Below, piece by piece: positions 28,753 to 39,269 of a stretch of DNA of 64,000 bases. Made by a program: the position numbers and the translations under genes. The notes under the pieces are model-generated. The model worked only from the letters and a program-made list of their open reading frames with translations, was not told the DNA's origin and ran no database searches. The stretch's first letter is position 1, and each line of letters opens with the position of its first letter. The DNA is from Planctomycetota bacterium (GTDB lineage: Bacteria; Planctomycetota; Phycisphaerae; WQYP01), in assembly GCA_021790385.1 (NCBI GenBank), contig JAJYDW010000012.1, positions 1 through 64,000 on the forward strand. The letters run 5' to 3'.

Positions 28753-29946
28753 ATGTGCATGGTTAATGCAAAACGCATGGTTGTTTTGGCGGCGGCAGCC
28801 GCAGCCGCTTGTTTGGCGGCAAACGGCATGGTTCGGGCGGCGTCGCAATCGATTGTCGTGGCGAATCCAAGTTTCGAGGATAACTCGATCACGACGGGTG
28901 TGGGCTATGGGGCGATCAACGATTGGACCAGCTCTAACCTGTCCAACACAGGCTTGAACACGGTGGGCGGCCCGTTCGCCACGGGTACCACAATTCCGGA
29001 CGGCGGGCAGGTGGCGTTCATTCAGTCGAATTTTACGACTGGCTCGACCGGTGAATCGCTGAGCCAAACCTTATCTGGTTTGATCCCCGGCGAACAGTAT
29101 TGGTTTCAACTCTTTTATAACGCCCGGCAAAATTACAGCCAGCCGACACTCTCGGTAACATACGGAAGCCAAACTTTGGCCAATATTGCCAATATTCCCG
29201 TAACCAACTCCAACTACACGTTTCTCAATGTTCCATTTACCCCGGCCGCGTCATCCGGCACACTGACAATATCAAATAATGACACTACAACGAGCGGCAA
29301 CAGCTCGCTGTTGCTGGACGCGGTTTCGGTCATTGAGCGCGGGGCCGGTCAGGTGGTAATCGCCAATCCGAGTTTCCAGGGCAGCTCGGCCGACCTGCAA
29401 CTCTTCAACGGTGGTTACGGCTATTCACCGGCCATCGCCGGCTGGAACATCGGCGGCAGCAGCGTCTTCACTGGCATAAATAAGTTGGGGGGACCATTCT
29501 ACGATAACGGCGTCGCTCCGGATGGCACCAAAGTAGCGTACCTGCAACATATTAACACCAACCCCGCGACCACAATCAGCCAGACGCTCGGAGGCTTGAT
29601 AGCCGGGGATACGTACAAGTTGACCTTTTATTACAACGCGCGAGCGGCTACCGCCGATCCACTGATGGAAGTGAGCCTCGGTGGCACCACCTTCACGCCC
29701 ACCGGCGGCCTTGATGTGGCACCGGTCGGCGGGAGCAATCCATTTTATGAAGGGCAGTATTTTTACACGGCGACTGGACCCACTGCCGTGCTTAGCTTCG
29801 GCAACATCAATCCAACGGCGTCCGATTCGAGCCTGCTGCTGAACGATGTAAGCTTGCAGGTCGTTCCCGAACCAGCCACGCTGGGCCTGATGGGTGCCAT
29901 GGGCGTCGGCCTGCTTTTGGTGGGTCGTAAACGCACACGTGCTTGA
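28753..29946 (+). CDS. PEP-CTERM sorting-domain protein
   Basis: Signal peptide; two related NPSF-type halves (VVANPSFEDN / VIANPSFQGS); C-terminus VPEPATLGLMGAMGVGLLLVGRKRTRA. Confidence 0.92.
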   Translation: MCMVNAKRMVVLAAAAAAACLAANGMVRAASQSIVVANPSFEDNSITTGVGYGAINDWTSSNLSNTGLNTVGGPFATGTTIPDGGQVAFIQSNFTTGSTGESLSQTLSGLIPGEQYWFQLFYNARQNYSQPTLSVTYGSQTLANIANIPVTNSNYTFLNVPFTPAASSGTLTISNNDTTTSGNSSLLLDAVSVIERGAGQVVIANPSFQGSSADLQLFNGGYGYSPAIAGWNIGGSSVFTGINKLGGPFYDNGVAPDGTKVAYLQHINTNPATTISQTLGGLIAGDTYKLTFYYNARAATADPLMEVSLGGTTFTPTGGLDVAPVGGSNPFYEGQYFYTATGPTAVLSFGNINPTASDSSLLLNDVSLQVVPEPATLGLMGAMGVGLLLVGRKRTRA

Positions 29947-29958
29947 AAGCACGCTTTT
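29938..29958 (+). terminator. Candidate rho-independent terminator overlapping the stop codon
   Basis: CGTGCT-TGAA-AGCACG followed by CTTTT. Confidence 0.5.
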
Positions 29959-30208
29959 CCAAAGGAATACCGGTGGTCCATCGCTGCCGGCCCCTTTCAC
30001 TAGTGCAGCCGTGTGCTGTTTGTGCTTGGTGCTGATCGGCTGGCGGCGAGCCTACGGAATCAGCCACCAACCGCCAGGGTGGATACTCAAATCGTTCCCG
30101 TGTCGAAGTGCCGCCGATGAATGAGGGATGAGAGTGGGTACGAGGGGCAGGTATCGGTCATCGTTACGTATGGTGCCCGTGGTTTTCATGGACTGAAAGG
30201 AGATACCG

Positions 30209-31084
30209 ATGCGGCGGTCCCCACAGGGTTTTACTCTCGTGGAACTTTTGGTGGTGATTTTGATCATCGCCATTTTAATTGCACTGCTGCTGCCGGCGCT
30301 GGCCGCGGCGCGAACCCAGTCGGAAGAGGTGGTTTGCGCCGCAAACCTGCGATCGATCGGCCAAGGCATATTTGAATACGCCGATGAACAGCGCGGAGCG
30401 TATCCGATGCCCGCAACTACGTTTATACTCAATCAGGCCTCGGCCAGCGGCCGCTCCTGGCCCTTTGCCCAGCTCGCCGTCACGGTGTCTGGCAGTTGGA
30501 ACACGATTGTAAATTCCTCCGGCGGTGAGGTTCCCTGGGGCATGGGGGATTTATACCAAACGGGAATCATCACCACGCCGCAGGTGTTTTATTGCACGCA
30601 GCCGGGAATATGGGGGGATGTGGGGCCTTCCCAGAACAATATGGATTGGCAAGGTTTGGGCTACGCGCTGCAGCAGAACCCGCAGTGGCTGCAACATCCT
30701 CTGGCGGCCAATGGAATTAACTGGGGCAGCATTTATGTTGGGTACTGCTATTATTACCAATTTCCCAATACCGTAGCCAATCTGTGGCCCTCACCATATG
30801 TCTTGCCGCATCCGCAGCACCCATTTGTCCAGCAACCCACCAGCCCCCCTGGAGATCTGCTCATGTCCGACATCATTGCGCCCGGCAACGACAGCACCTC
30901 CCCCGGATGGTCCAACCACGTTACCACCGGTGCCCAGCTAAACCCCTACAACGCCTACGGCATACCGGGGCCGGCTCCGGATGGCGGAAACAGCCTGTAT
31001 AACGATGGCTCGGTGGAATGGCATCAGTTTTACAAGATGCATGCGATTGTGCAGGGCATTGACGGCGTGGAATTCTGGGATTAA
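30209..31084 (+). CDS. Prepilin-type N-terminal cleavage/methylation domain protein (pseudopilin-like)
   Basis: [32 protein letters not shown]-terminal [10 protein letters not shown]. Confidence 0.9.
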   Translation: MRRSPQGFTLVELLVVILIIAILIALLLPALAAARTQSEEVVCAANLRSIGQGIFEYADEQRGAYPMPATTFILNQASASGRSWPFAQLAVTVSGSWNTIVNSSGGEVPWGMGDLYQTGIITTPQVFYCTQPGIWGDVGPSQNNMDWQGLGYALQQNPQWLQHPLAANGINWGSIYVGYCYYYQFPNTVANLWPSPYVLPHPQHPFVQQPTSPPGDLLMSDIIAPGNDSTSPGWSNHVTTGAQLNPYNAYGIPGPAPDGGNSLYNDGSVEWHQFYKMHAIVQGIDGVEFWD

Positions 31085-31151
31085 CGGTTTGTTCCGGCGA
31101 ATGGCCAGCCGCATGGCATCGAAATAATCATAACAACAAGAAGGGTGACTA

Positions 31152-34100
31152 TTGGTAAATCGACGGGATTTTTGCCGGCTGGCAGCGGCAGGCGCCGTGG
31201 CAGTCACGTTGCGGCCTGGAACAAGCGTGTTGGCCGCGGGCCATGCCGCTGGAACTTTCAAGGCTTCGGTGCGGCGCTGGTGGTTTCTGGGGCCGGTTCC
31301 GTGTGCCAATGCCGCCGAATTTAACGCACCCACGGCGGTTGAGCATGGGGCGGTCGACTTTGTCGTGCCAGCCACTATTCTGGGCCGACACCTGCAGTGG
31401 CAACCAGGAATTTCACCCGGCGACCATATTGATTTGTACGCGCGATATTTTCCCGATATTACGAATTATTATGCTTATGGCGGTATTCGTGTTTTCGCCT
31501 CGGAGGCAACCGCGGCCACGGCCAGCGTCGGGGTGGATAACGTGATGCGGCTGTTTGTCAACGGCAAACTGGAACTCGATTATTCATCCGGCGGCGCGGC
31601 GACGCCCGGCCAAAGGCGGGTCAGGATCAGCCTCCGCAAGGGGTGGAATACCGTTCTGGCAAAAGTATGGAACCTGGGCGGACCGTGGGGTTTTTATCTG
31701 GAACTGGAATCCCCGGTGGCGCTGCGAATCGAACCGACGGAAGCCCAAGTGCCCTACCGGGCCACGGGTTGGCGGAATGTGGCGTATTGGCGCGAGCCGG
31801 GGGTTCAAGTTGAAACCAGCATGTCCGAGTCGGCAGCGCTGAGCTCGGTGCATACCGCGCGGCGGCTCAATGACGGCCGGAAGTTTTCGCCCGGCGCTGA
31901 TCCCGGGTCCCTCTGCTGGACCACCGATCCGTATCACGATTTGCCCTGCTGGGTATGGTTTGGATTTGCCGGCCCGCGGCGTATCAGCCGCGTGATTGTG
32001 TATGGCGGTGAGGCGAATTTGCAGCCGGTGGAGTTCCTCGGTCAGACCTCGGATGACGCGGGGGCTACGCTGCGGGAGCTTTTTCGGGTGAATAACGCGC
32101 GGTTTGACCCGGCCACGCTTTCCTACAGTGTGGATTTCGAGCCGGTCGATACAGATAATTTTCGGTTGCTGATCGTGCGCAGCGCCGGGCCGGAGACCCC
32201 GCAATCCAACTGGGCGCAGCTTTCGGAGGTTGAAGTTTATGGGGATAATGCCCCGGTGGCCAAAAAGGCCGCCCAGCCGGACGATGGGGCGAGCGCGGCC
32301 TTGGTGCCCGCTTCACGATTTCAAAGCGACGCGGCCTTTTCGCCGCACGTTAAGGACAATGGACGAACGCTGGATATCTCCACGCCGTGGTACAAAATTC
32401 AACTGGACAAGTACCGCCCGCGCATCGCGTATCTGGCGTGGGACAGCCTGGGCCGGGGCAATCTGGGGGTTAATTTTCTAAGGGGCACCGGCGGGTTCCC
32501 ACGGTTGACGCTTCCAATTTATGGGGCCGTCGCGCCCCGGCCCGGCAGCCTGACGCGAAAAGGCAATGTTTTTGAATATGAGGCGGTGGGCGTGGCACCG
32601 GGCGTAGCGGTGCGCGTGGCTTTGAAAATGGGCGAGCGGGATTTTGACCTGGAGCTGACGGCGGTGGCGGATCGCAAAACCGCCCTGCGCGGCGGCCTTT
32701 TCCGCTTCGACTTCGCGGCCAACCAGACTCCCACGACTTTTGTCTGCCGGCCGGAGAAAATTTTCAATTTTGTCTCCATCCCATGCTATCTGCATGCCCC
32801 GGACTTTGGCACGGCGTTTATCACCAGCAGCAACAAAGACACCTGTTTTTATCGTACGCCAGCGGGAATTTTTCCGGCGCTGGATTACCATGTTGAAATA
32901 GCTTTGCAAATACCGGCGCGCCCGGATCGGCTTTGTGAACTAAACGCCGGCGTCTGGCGGGACACGCTGCACTTTGCCATTGAAACCATCCGTCCGCTGC
33001 CGGACCTGACCGCATCTGATGCGCGGCTGCGTCGACTGCCGGCCTGGGCGCTGAATCTGACACAGTGGCGACCGGACACGGGCATTATCAGCAACAGCGT
33101 GGTGAGTGTAAATTGCGGATTGTCGATGCTGTTTTATGCGGAAATGGCAGCGTTTTCGCCGATGCTGAAGGCGGGCATCTCGGCAATGGAATTGGTGCGG
33201 GCGTCGGTGCATCGCTATTTTAACGGAGCGCCGGGTTATTATATGCCGCCGCGCAATGTCTACGCGGCCCGCGGCGATTGGCAATCGTCACGGGAGACAC
33301 CGGCTTATTTGATTATCTGCGCCTGGTATGTGATACGTACCATCGGCGGCATGCCGGAACTTGGTGAAAGTCTTCAGGCTCTGGAATGTATCGCCGGTGC
33401 AATAGAATCGCTGGACACCAACGATGACGGCCTGGCGGACCACGGGAACGGGATGTGGTTTGATTGTTATAATATTCACGGCGCGGATGCCTATTCCAAT
33501 GCCGCCAATTACCGGGCATTTCGCTGCCTGGCGGAGTTGGAAAACTCGGCCGGCCGCCCGGCCATGGCGGCGCATTATCATCAGAACGCCGAGCGCATTA
33601 AAAATGTGTATATGAGGACGTTTTTTAATCCGGCTACCGGCGTGCTGGCGGGATGGCGGGATGAAAAGGGGCAACTCCATGATTACATGTTCCCATGGGT
33701 GAACGGTTTTGCGATTCACCAGGGACTGGTACCCGACCGGCAGGCTAATGCAATCCTGGATCGCCTGCTGGCGCAGCTCAAAAAGGACGGGTTTAAGTCG
33801 TACTGGTTTGGTTTGCCCACCAACCTGCTTCCTATTCACCCCGCCGATTATATACCACATACCAGTGGTGCCCCGACCAACCCATCGGGCACGGACACCT
33901 GGCAGCAATATATGAACGGCGGAGCATGTCCGACTTTCGTCTACTATGTTATTCAGTCATTTTACAAACTGGGACGACGCCGCGACGCGGAAAAAATGCT
34001 CTGGCCTCTGGTTGGCTCGTTTGAAAAGGGAACCTTTAACGCGGGTGTGCAGGCGTCGGCGAAATGGCCACGGCGCAATCCCATCAGCAGCGCGTTTTAC

Positions 34101-34298
34101 GTGTGGAACGGCTCGCAAGCCTCCGGCGAGGGATATTTACCGGAGGACTGGCAGGCCATGACGGCGATATTCACCGGGCACTATGGTATTGGCCTTAATG
34201 ACCAGGGCTGGCACTTGGAGCCTTGGTCGCCGCTAAAGGGGCAACAGATCAAATGGGGCCTGCCCTTTATGGGCAAGGTCGTGGAGAGAATCGGATAA
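31152..34298 (+). CDS. Tat-exported six-hairpin glycosidase-like protein with F5/8-type-C-like region
   Basis: TTG start after AAGGGTGA; NRRDFCRLAAAGAVAV Tat motif; C-terminal (alpha/alpha)-like region GDWQSSRETPAYLIICAWYVIRT...YFNPATGVLAGWRDEKG. Confidence 0.7.
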   Translation: MVNRRDFCRLAAAGAVAVTLRPGTSVLAAGHAAGTFKASVRRWWFLGPVPCANAAEFNAPTAVEHGAVDFVVPATILGRHLQWQPGISPGDHIDLYARYFPDITNYYAYGGIRVFASEATAATASVGVDNVMRLFVNGKLELDYSSGGAATPGQRRVRISLRKGWNTVLAKVWNLGGPWGFYLELESPVALRIEPTEAQVPYRATGWRNVAYWREPGVQVETSMSESAALSSVHTARRLNDGRKFSPGADPGSLCWTTDPYHDLPCWVWFGFAGPRRISRVIVYGGEANLQPVEFLGQTSDDAGATLRELFRVNNARFDPATLSYSVDFEPVDTDNFRLLIVRSAGPETPQSNWAQLSEVEVYGDNAPVAKKAAQPDDGASAALVPASRFQSDAAFSPHVKDNGRTLDISTPWYKIQLDKYRPRIAYLAWDSLGRGNLGVNFLRGTGGFPRLTLPIYGAVAPRPGSLTRKGNVFEYEAVGVAPGVAVRVALKMGERDFDLELTAVADRKTALRGGLFRFDFAANQTPTTFVCRPEKIFNFVSIPCYLHAPDFGTAFITSSNKDTCFYRTPAGIFPALDYHVEIALQIPARPDRLCELNAGVWRDTLHFAIETIRPLPDLTASDARLRRLPAWALNLTQWRPDTGIISNSVVSVNCGLSMLFYAEMAAFSPMLKAGISAMELVRASVHRYFNGAPGYYMPPRNVYAARGDWQSSRETPAYLIICAWYVIRTIGGMPELGESLQALECIAGAIESLDTNDDGLADHGNGMWFDCYNIHGADAYSNAANYRAFRCLAELENSAGRPAMAAHYHQNAERIKNVYMRTFFNPATGVLAGWRDEKGQLHDYMFPWVNGFAIHQGLVPDRQANAILDRLLAQLKKDGFKSYWFGLPTNLLPIHPADYIPHTSGAPTNPSGTDTWQQYMNGGACPTFVYYVIQSFYKLGRRRDAEKMLWPLVGSFEKGTFNAGVQASAKWPRRNPISSAFYVWNGSQASGEGYLPEDWQAMTAIFTGHYGIGLNDQGWHLEPWSPLKGQQIKWGLPFMGKVVERIG

Positions 34299-34402
34299 GG
34301 GGTCTTCGCAGCCACCAGTACCGCGGTCTGCAGCCGCATGGGAATACGGGCCATCAGGAACAGGGTGATGGCTCAGAATTGTTTTTTATTTGGAGTTAAG
34401 AC

Positions 34403-37400
34403 ATGACGAACATGAACCGACGAGATTTTGTGGAGCGCATTGGATTAAGCGCGGCGGGGCTGATGGTTTTGCAGGCTGGGCCGGCGGTTCGCGCGGCATC
34501 GCTGTCGCTGGCGAGCGAGGCCGGCGACGGTGCCAGGATGGCCGGTTTGTTTGCCACGCCGCCTTTCGATTGCGGACCGTGGGTGTACTGGTTCTGGCTG
34601 GATGTAAATGTCACACGCGCAGGGATTACTGCGGATATGGAGGCGATGAAAGCGGTGGGCGTGGCGGGTGTATTGATTATGGATGTGGATCAAGGCACGC
34701 CGCCAAGCTTCAATGGAGCCAAATTCGGCGATGCCAAATGGTACGAACTATTTAAGTTTGCCTGCCAGGAAGCGCATCGTCTGGGTCTGCACATCAACAT
34801 GACCAATGACGCCGGCTGGTGTGGCAGCGGCGGGCCGTGGGTAACACCGGAACTTTCGATGCAGCGCGTGGTGTGGAGCGACACCGCCATCGCCGGGGGC
34901 CGAAAATTTAATGATGTGTTGCCGCAGCCGCAGGCAAAGTTGAACTTTTACCGCGATATCGCCGTATTGGCCTTCCCTACACCGGCGCAAGGATATGCCA
35001 TCGGGAACCTCAAAGAACAAACCGACGTCAACACGGCGTACAATATTTTTGCCGCCGCAACATGGCCGACCCTTAAGCCCGGTCAAGAGATTTCCAGGAA
35101 GTCGATTCTAAATTTGACCCGTCAAATGGATCGCAACGGGCGGCTGACATGGACCGTGCCGGCGGGAAAGTGGACTGTGCTGCGGCTTGGCCATACCACT
35201 ACGGGGGTGGATAACCATCCGGCACCGGCGGGCGGATTGGGCTTGGAAACCGACAAGCTTAGCCGGAAGGCCACTATTTTTCAGTTCAATTCCCTGATGG
35301 AGCGAATCATCAGGCAGATTGGCCCATTGGTGGGTAAAACGCTGGTGTCCACGCATATTGACAGTTGGGAAACCGGTTCGCAGAATTGGACGCCGACGTT
35401 TGCCGCGGATTTCAAAAAATTACGCGGTTACGACCTAACGCCGTACCTGCCGGTATTTGCCGGACTGGTGGTGGAAAGCTTAGAAGTGTCTGAGCGATTC
35501 CTGTGGGATGTGCGCCAGACTGTGGGCGATTTACTGGTTGAAAATTATGCCGCCGCCATGCGCCAGGTCGCCAGGAAACATGGATTGCGGCTGTCTATTG
35601 AAGGTTATTTTGGTGAACCTGCCAGCGATATCCGTTACGGGGGACAGGCGGTTGAGCCGATGTCGGAATGCTGGTCCTGGCCACGGTTTGGGGCCATGGG
35701 GTCGGTCATAGAGATGACCTCCGCCGGGCACGTCTATGGCCACAATATCATCGGTCAGGAAACCTGTACGGCCGACGCTAATGAAAAATGGCAGGGCTAT
35801 CCGGCGGTGGTCAAGGATATTTGCGATTGGACCCTCGCGGAGGGCATCAACCGCTTTGTTTTCCATCGCTACGCCATGCAACCGTGGACCAACCCACACT
35901 ACGCGCCGGGCATGTCCATGGGACCATGGGGATTGCATTATGAGCGTACCCAAACCTGGTGGTATTTAACCAAACCATGGCACGATTATGTGGCGCGGTG
36001 CTGCTGGCTGCTGCGGCACGGTCATTTTGTGGCGGATGTGTGCTACATGCAGGCGGAAGGAATGCCTCGGACGTTTTCACCGCCGTCCAATATCCCGGGT
36101 AATCCGCCGCCCCGTCCGGGTTACAACTACGATGGATGTCCGGCGGAAGTGGTGCGCACGGATATGGAGTATAAAGCCGGGTTTTTAACCCTGCCCGGCG
36201 GCATGAGATATCGCGTTTTGGTACTTTCCAATTCCCCAACGATGAGGCCGGAACTTCTTAAGAAAATCAAACTGCTGGTGGATGCCGGCGCGACGGTCAT
36301 TGGTCCGCAGCCGCAATCTTCGCCCAGCTTGAGTAATTTCCCTCATTGCGATAGTGAGGTTCAAACACTAGCCGCGGAATTATGGGGGACGAAAAAAATA
36401 ATCACCGGTAAAACCGCGGAAGAGGTTCTCTCGGCACGCGGCATCCAGCCTGATTTTGCCTGTGATCAAGTTATGGTGCGCTGGACGCATCGGCAAACCG
36501 CGGATATGGATATCTATTTTGTGGCCAACGGCGAAGCCGCGGCGACACTGCCCTACGCCGGCCGGGCGATGCTCGCCAATTGTGCTTTTCGAATCAGCGG
36601 TGTCGCGCCGGAATTGTGGAATCCGGAAACTGGAACCATGCGCCCTGCGCCGGCGTACCGTGTTGAGGGTGGCCGAACGCACATACCGCTTGTTCTGGGA
36701 CCCAAGGAATCGGTCTTTGTGGTTTTTCGGAATGGTAACGCGCACCGTCCGGAGAATATTATTACCAGCGCCAGTCACAGCGGGAAGGTTTTCTTGTCTA
36801 CCGATGCGCCGGCACATGTGGTTATGCCAAAAAACATCCGAGTTTTACAGGCTATTTATGGCAAACCCGGCCAACCCAAACACCTGCGGAATGTAACGGC
36901 TATCGTGCAAAAACTAGTGGCTGCCGGCCACAATGGCTTTCCGGTGGTCCAGATCGCCGCCATCGGGGGCGACCCGGATCCATACGTGGTTAAGACTTTG
37001 GATATTAAGTACGAAGTGAGTGGTCGTATTGGGCGGGTTAGTTTTCAGGATGGCGGCTGGGTGTGGTTTCCCATCCCGGGAGGAGAGACTTTTCGCCGGC
37101 CTGCGCTGCTGGAGATGGAAAATGACGGGAACGTACGGGGGGTATTTACGGAGGCGGGTCGGTACCAGTTTGCGTTGGCCTCTGGTCGTCGGACCACAGT
37201 TGCGATTCCCAGCGTACCCCGGCCGATTTCCATCACCGGCCCATGGCGGGTGGCGTTTCCCGCCGGCTGGGGGGCTCCGGCGGAGATCCATCTTCAGCAC
37301 CTGATTGCCTGGAACAAGCATCCGGATGCGGGCGTACGTTATTTTTCGGGTACGGCGGAATATCGGGCCGAATTTATGACTCCGGCAGGCTTACCGGCAC

Positions 37401-37807
37401 CGCATCGACGCATATATTTGGATCTGGGCGAGGTTGCGGTCATGGCCCAGCCAACGCTTAATGGTCACGAGCTGGGAATTCTGTGGAAGCCGCCATTTAA
37501 GGTTGACGTTACCGCGGTATTGCAGCCAGGCCGCAATCAACTTCGCGTCCGCGTAACCAATCTGTGGATTAACCGGATGATCGGAGATGAGCAACTACCG
37601 CCGGACTGCGACCAGGCTCCGAATGGTCATTTGCGTAAGTGGCCGCAATGGCTGCTCGATGGCAAGCCCAGCCCGACCGGGCGATTTACATTTACTACCT
37701 GGCGGCTATGGGGTAAAACTGACCCATTGGCGGAATCTGGCTTGATCGGTCCGGTTCAACTAATCTTCGCTGAGACCGCAACCATTTTGAAAGGCAACCT
37801 GAAATGA
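34403..37807 (+). CDS. Tat-exported GH106-like alpha-L-rhamnosidase
   Basis: MNRRDFVERIGLSAAG; PFDCGPWVYWFWLDVNVTRAGITADMEAMKAVGVAGVLIMDV; C-terminal galactose-binding-like ILWKPPFKVDVTAVLQPGRNQLRVRVTNLWINRMIGDEQ. Confidence 0.8.
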   Translation: MTNMNRRDFVERIGLSAAGLMVLQAGPAVRAASLSLASEAGDGARMAGLFATPPFDCGPWVYWFWLDVNVTRAGITADMEAMKAVGVAGVLIMDVDQGTPPSFNGAKFGDAKWYELFKFACQEAHRLGLHINMTNDAGWCGSGGPWVTPELSMQRVVWSDTAIAGGRKFNDVLPQPQAKLNFYRDIAVLAFPTPAQGYAIGNLKEQTDVNTAYNIFAAATWPTLKPGQEISRKSILNLTRQMDRNGRLTWTVPAGKWTVLRLGHTTTGVDNHPAPAGGLGLETDKLSRKATIFQFNSLMERIIRQIGPLVGKTLVSTHIDSWETGSQNWTPTFAADFKKLRGYDLTPYLPVFAGLVVESLEVSERFLWDVRQTVGDLLVENYAAAMRQVARKHGLRLSIEGYFGEPASDIRYGGQAVEPMSECWSWPRFGAMGSVIEMTSAGHVYGHNIIGQETCTADANEKWQGYPAVVKDICDWTLAEGINRFVFHRYAMQPWTNPHYAPGMSMGPWGLHYERTQTWWYLTKPWHDYVARCCWLLRHGHFVADVCYMQAEGMPRTFSPPSNIPGNPPPRPGYNYDGCPAEVVRTDMEYKAGFLTLPGGMRYRVLVLSNSPTMRPELLKKIKLLVDAGATVIGPQPQSSPSLSNFPHCDSEVQTLAAELWGTKKIITGKTAEEVLSARGIQPDFACDQVMVRWTHRQTADMDIYFVANGEAAATLPYAGRAMLANCAFRISGVAPELWNPETGTMRPAPAYRVEGGRTHIPLVLGPKESVFVVFRNGNAHRPENIITSASHSGKVFLSTDAPAHVVMPKNIRVLQAIYGKPGQPKHLRNVTAIVQKLVAAGHNGFPVVQIAAIGGDPDPYVVKTLDIKYEVSGRIGRVSFQDGGWVWFPIPGGETFRRPALLEMENDGNVRGVFTEAGRYQFALASGRRTTVAIPSVPRPISITGPWRVAFPAGWGAPAEIHLQHLIAWNKHPDAGVRYFSGTAEYRAEFMTPAGLPAPHRRIYLDLGEVAVMAQPTLNGHELGILWKPPFKVDVTAVLQPGRNQLRVRVTNLWINRMIGDEQLPPDCDQAPNGHLRKWPQWLLDGKPSPTGRFTFTTWRLWGKTDPLAESGLIGPVQLIFAETATILKGNLK

Positions 37808-39246
37808 CCACCCGGCCGGTACACCATCAACTCAAAGTTGGAATTTTTGGCGTCGGCCTGGCGGCGTACTGGCCGCAATTTGCGGGGCTGAGGCAGCGTT
37901 TGGACGGCTACGTCACCAAGGTGGCCGGTCGTTTGTGCAGGCCTGGCGTGGAACTGGTGAATCTGGGCTTAATCGATACACCGGAAAAGGCTTTCGACGC
38001 CGGCCATCGGTTTCGCCAGGCGGATGTGGACATCATATTTCTCTACGTTACCACGTATGCACTTTCGTCGGTGGTTCTGCCGGTGGTGCAGCGGGCCAAA
38101 GTGCCGGTGATTATCCTGAATCTACAGCCTGATCATGCGATTGATTATGATCGATTCAATAAGATGGGAGATCGTACCCGCATGACCGGCGAATGGCTGG
38201 CCTTTTGCTCGGCATGCCCGGTTCCGGAAATCGCCAATGTGTTTCGGCGGACCGGGGTGAATTTCCATCAGGTAACGGGCGTATTAGATGGAGATTCGAA
38301 TTGCTGGAATGAAATTTCTGACTGGTTGGATGCCGCCGAGGTAGCACACACCATGTTTCATAATCGTTTGGGTCTGCTGGGACATTATTATGGGGGCATG
38401 CTGGATATATATACGGACCTCACTCGCCAATGTGCTGTCTTCGGTGGGCACATTGAAATGCTGGAGGTGGGGGAACTGGCCGCTTTGGCGGCAAAAGTGT
38501 CGAGATCGGACATGGGCCGGCGGGTTCGACTGTTTCAGCAGAAATTTATCATTCAATCGGATTGCAGTGATGCCGAACTGGCTCGCGCCGCCCGCACTTC
38601 CATCGCGCTGGATCGTCTGGTGGAGAACCATGGCCTTGGGGCCATGGCGTACTACCAGATGGGGTTGGGTAACGCGGCGGAAGAAAATACAATGACTTCG
38701 ATCATACTTGGTACATCATTGCTGACCGCCGGCGGTATTCCGGTGGCGGGAGAATATGAGGTCAAGAATGTACAGGCAATGAAAATTATGGATAGCCTTG
38801 GCGTTGGCGGTTCGTTCACGGAATACTACGCCATTGATTTCAAAGACGACGTGGTGTTGATGGGCCACGATGGCCCAGGCCATATTGCCATTGCGCAGGG
38901 CAAACCCCGGGTGCGACCTCTGCGTGTATACCACGGCAAAGTCGGGCGTGGTCTTTCGGTGGAGATGGCGGTCAGGCATGGCCCGGTGACGCTTCTGTCT
39001 GTGGTGGAAAGCGCGGATGACCGGCTCAAACTGCTGGTGGCGGAGGGGCAGTCAGAAGCTGGGCCGATTCTGGCCATTGGTAACACCAACAGTCGCTATC
39101 GATTTTCCATCGGAGTTCGTGAATTTATCAACCAGTGGAACAGTCATGGTCCAGCCCATCACTGTGCTGTGGGGGTGGGCCATGTGGCAAGTAAGATTGA
39201 TAAACTCGCCAAACTGCTGGGAGTGCTGACCGTGCGGGTTTGTTAG
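37804..39246 (+). CDS. L-arabinose/L-fucose isomerase-family protein
   Basis: GGIPVAGEYEVKNVQAMKIMD...MGHDGPGHIAIAQGKPRVRPLRVYHGKVGRGLSVEMAVRHGPVTLLSVV...GPAHHCAVGVGHVASKIDKLAKLLG; ATGA overlap with the GH106-like gene. Confidence 0.85.
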   Translation: MTTRPVHHQLKVGIFGVGLAAYWPQFAGLRQRLDGYVTKVAGRLCRPGVELVNLGLIDTPEKAFDAGHRFRQADVDIIFLYVTTYALSSVVLPVVQRAKVPVIILNLQPDHAIDYDRFNKMGDRTRMTGEWLAFCSACPVPEIANVFRRTGVNFHQVTGVLDGDSNCWNEISDWLDAAEVAHTMFHNRLGLLGHYYGGMLDIYTDLTRQCAVFGGHIEMLEVGELAALAAKVSRSDMGRRVRLFQQKFIIQSDCSDAELARAARTSIALDRLVENHGLGAMAYYQMGLGNAAEENTMTSIILGTSLLTAGGIPVAGEYEVKNVQAMKIMDSLGVGGSFTEYYAIDFKDDVVLMGHDGPGHIAIAQGKPRVRPLRVYHGKVGRGLSVEMAVRHGPVTLLSVVESADDRLKLLVAEGQSEAGPILAIGNTNSRYRFSIGVREFINQWNSHGPAHHCAVGVGHVASKIDKLAKLLGVLTVRVC

Positions 39247-39269
39247 TAGCAACACGAAAGGAGAAGTAA

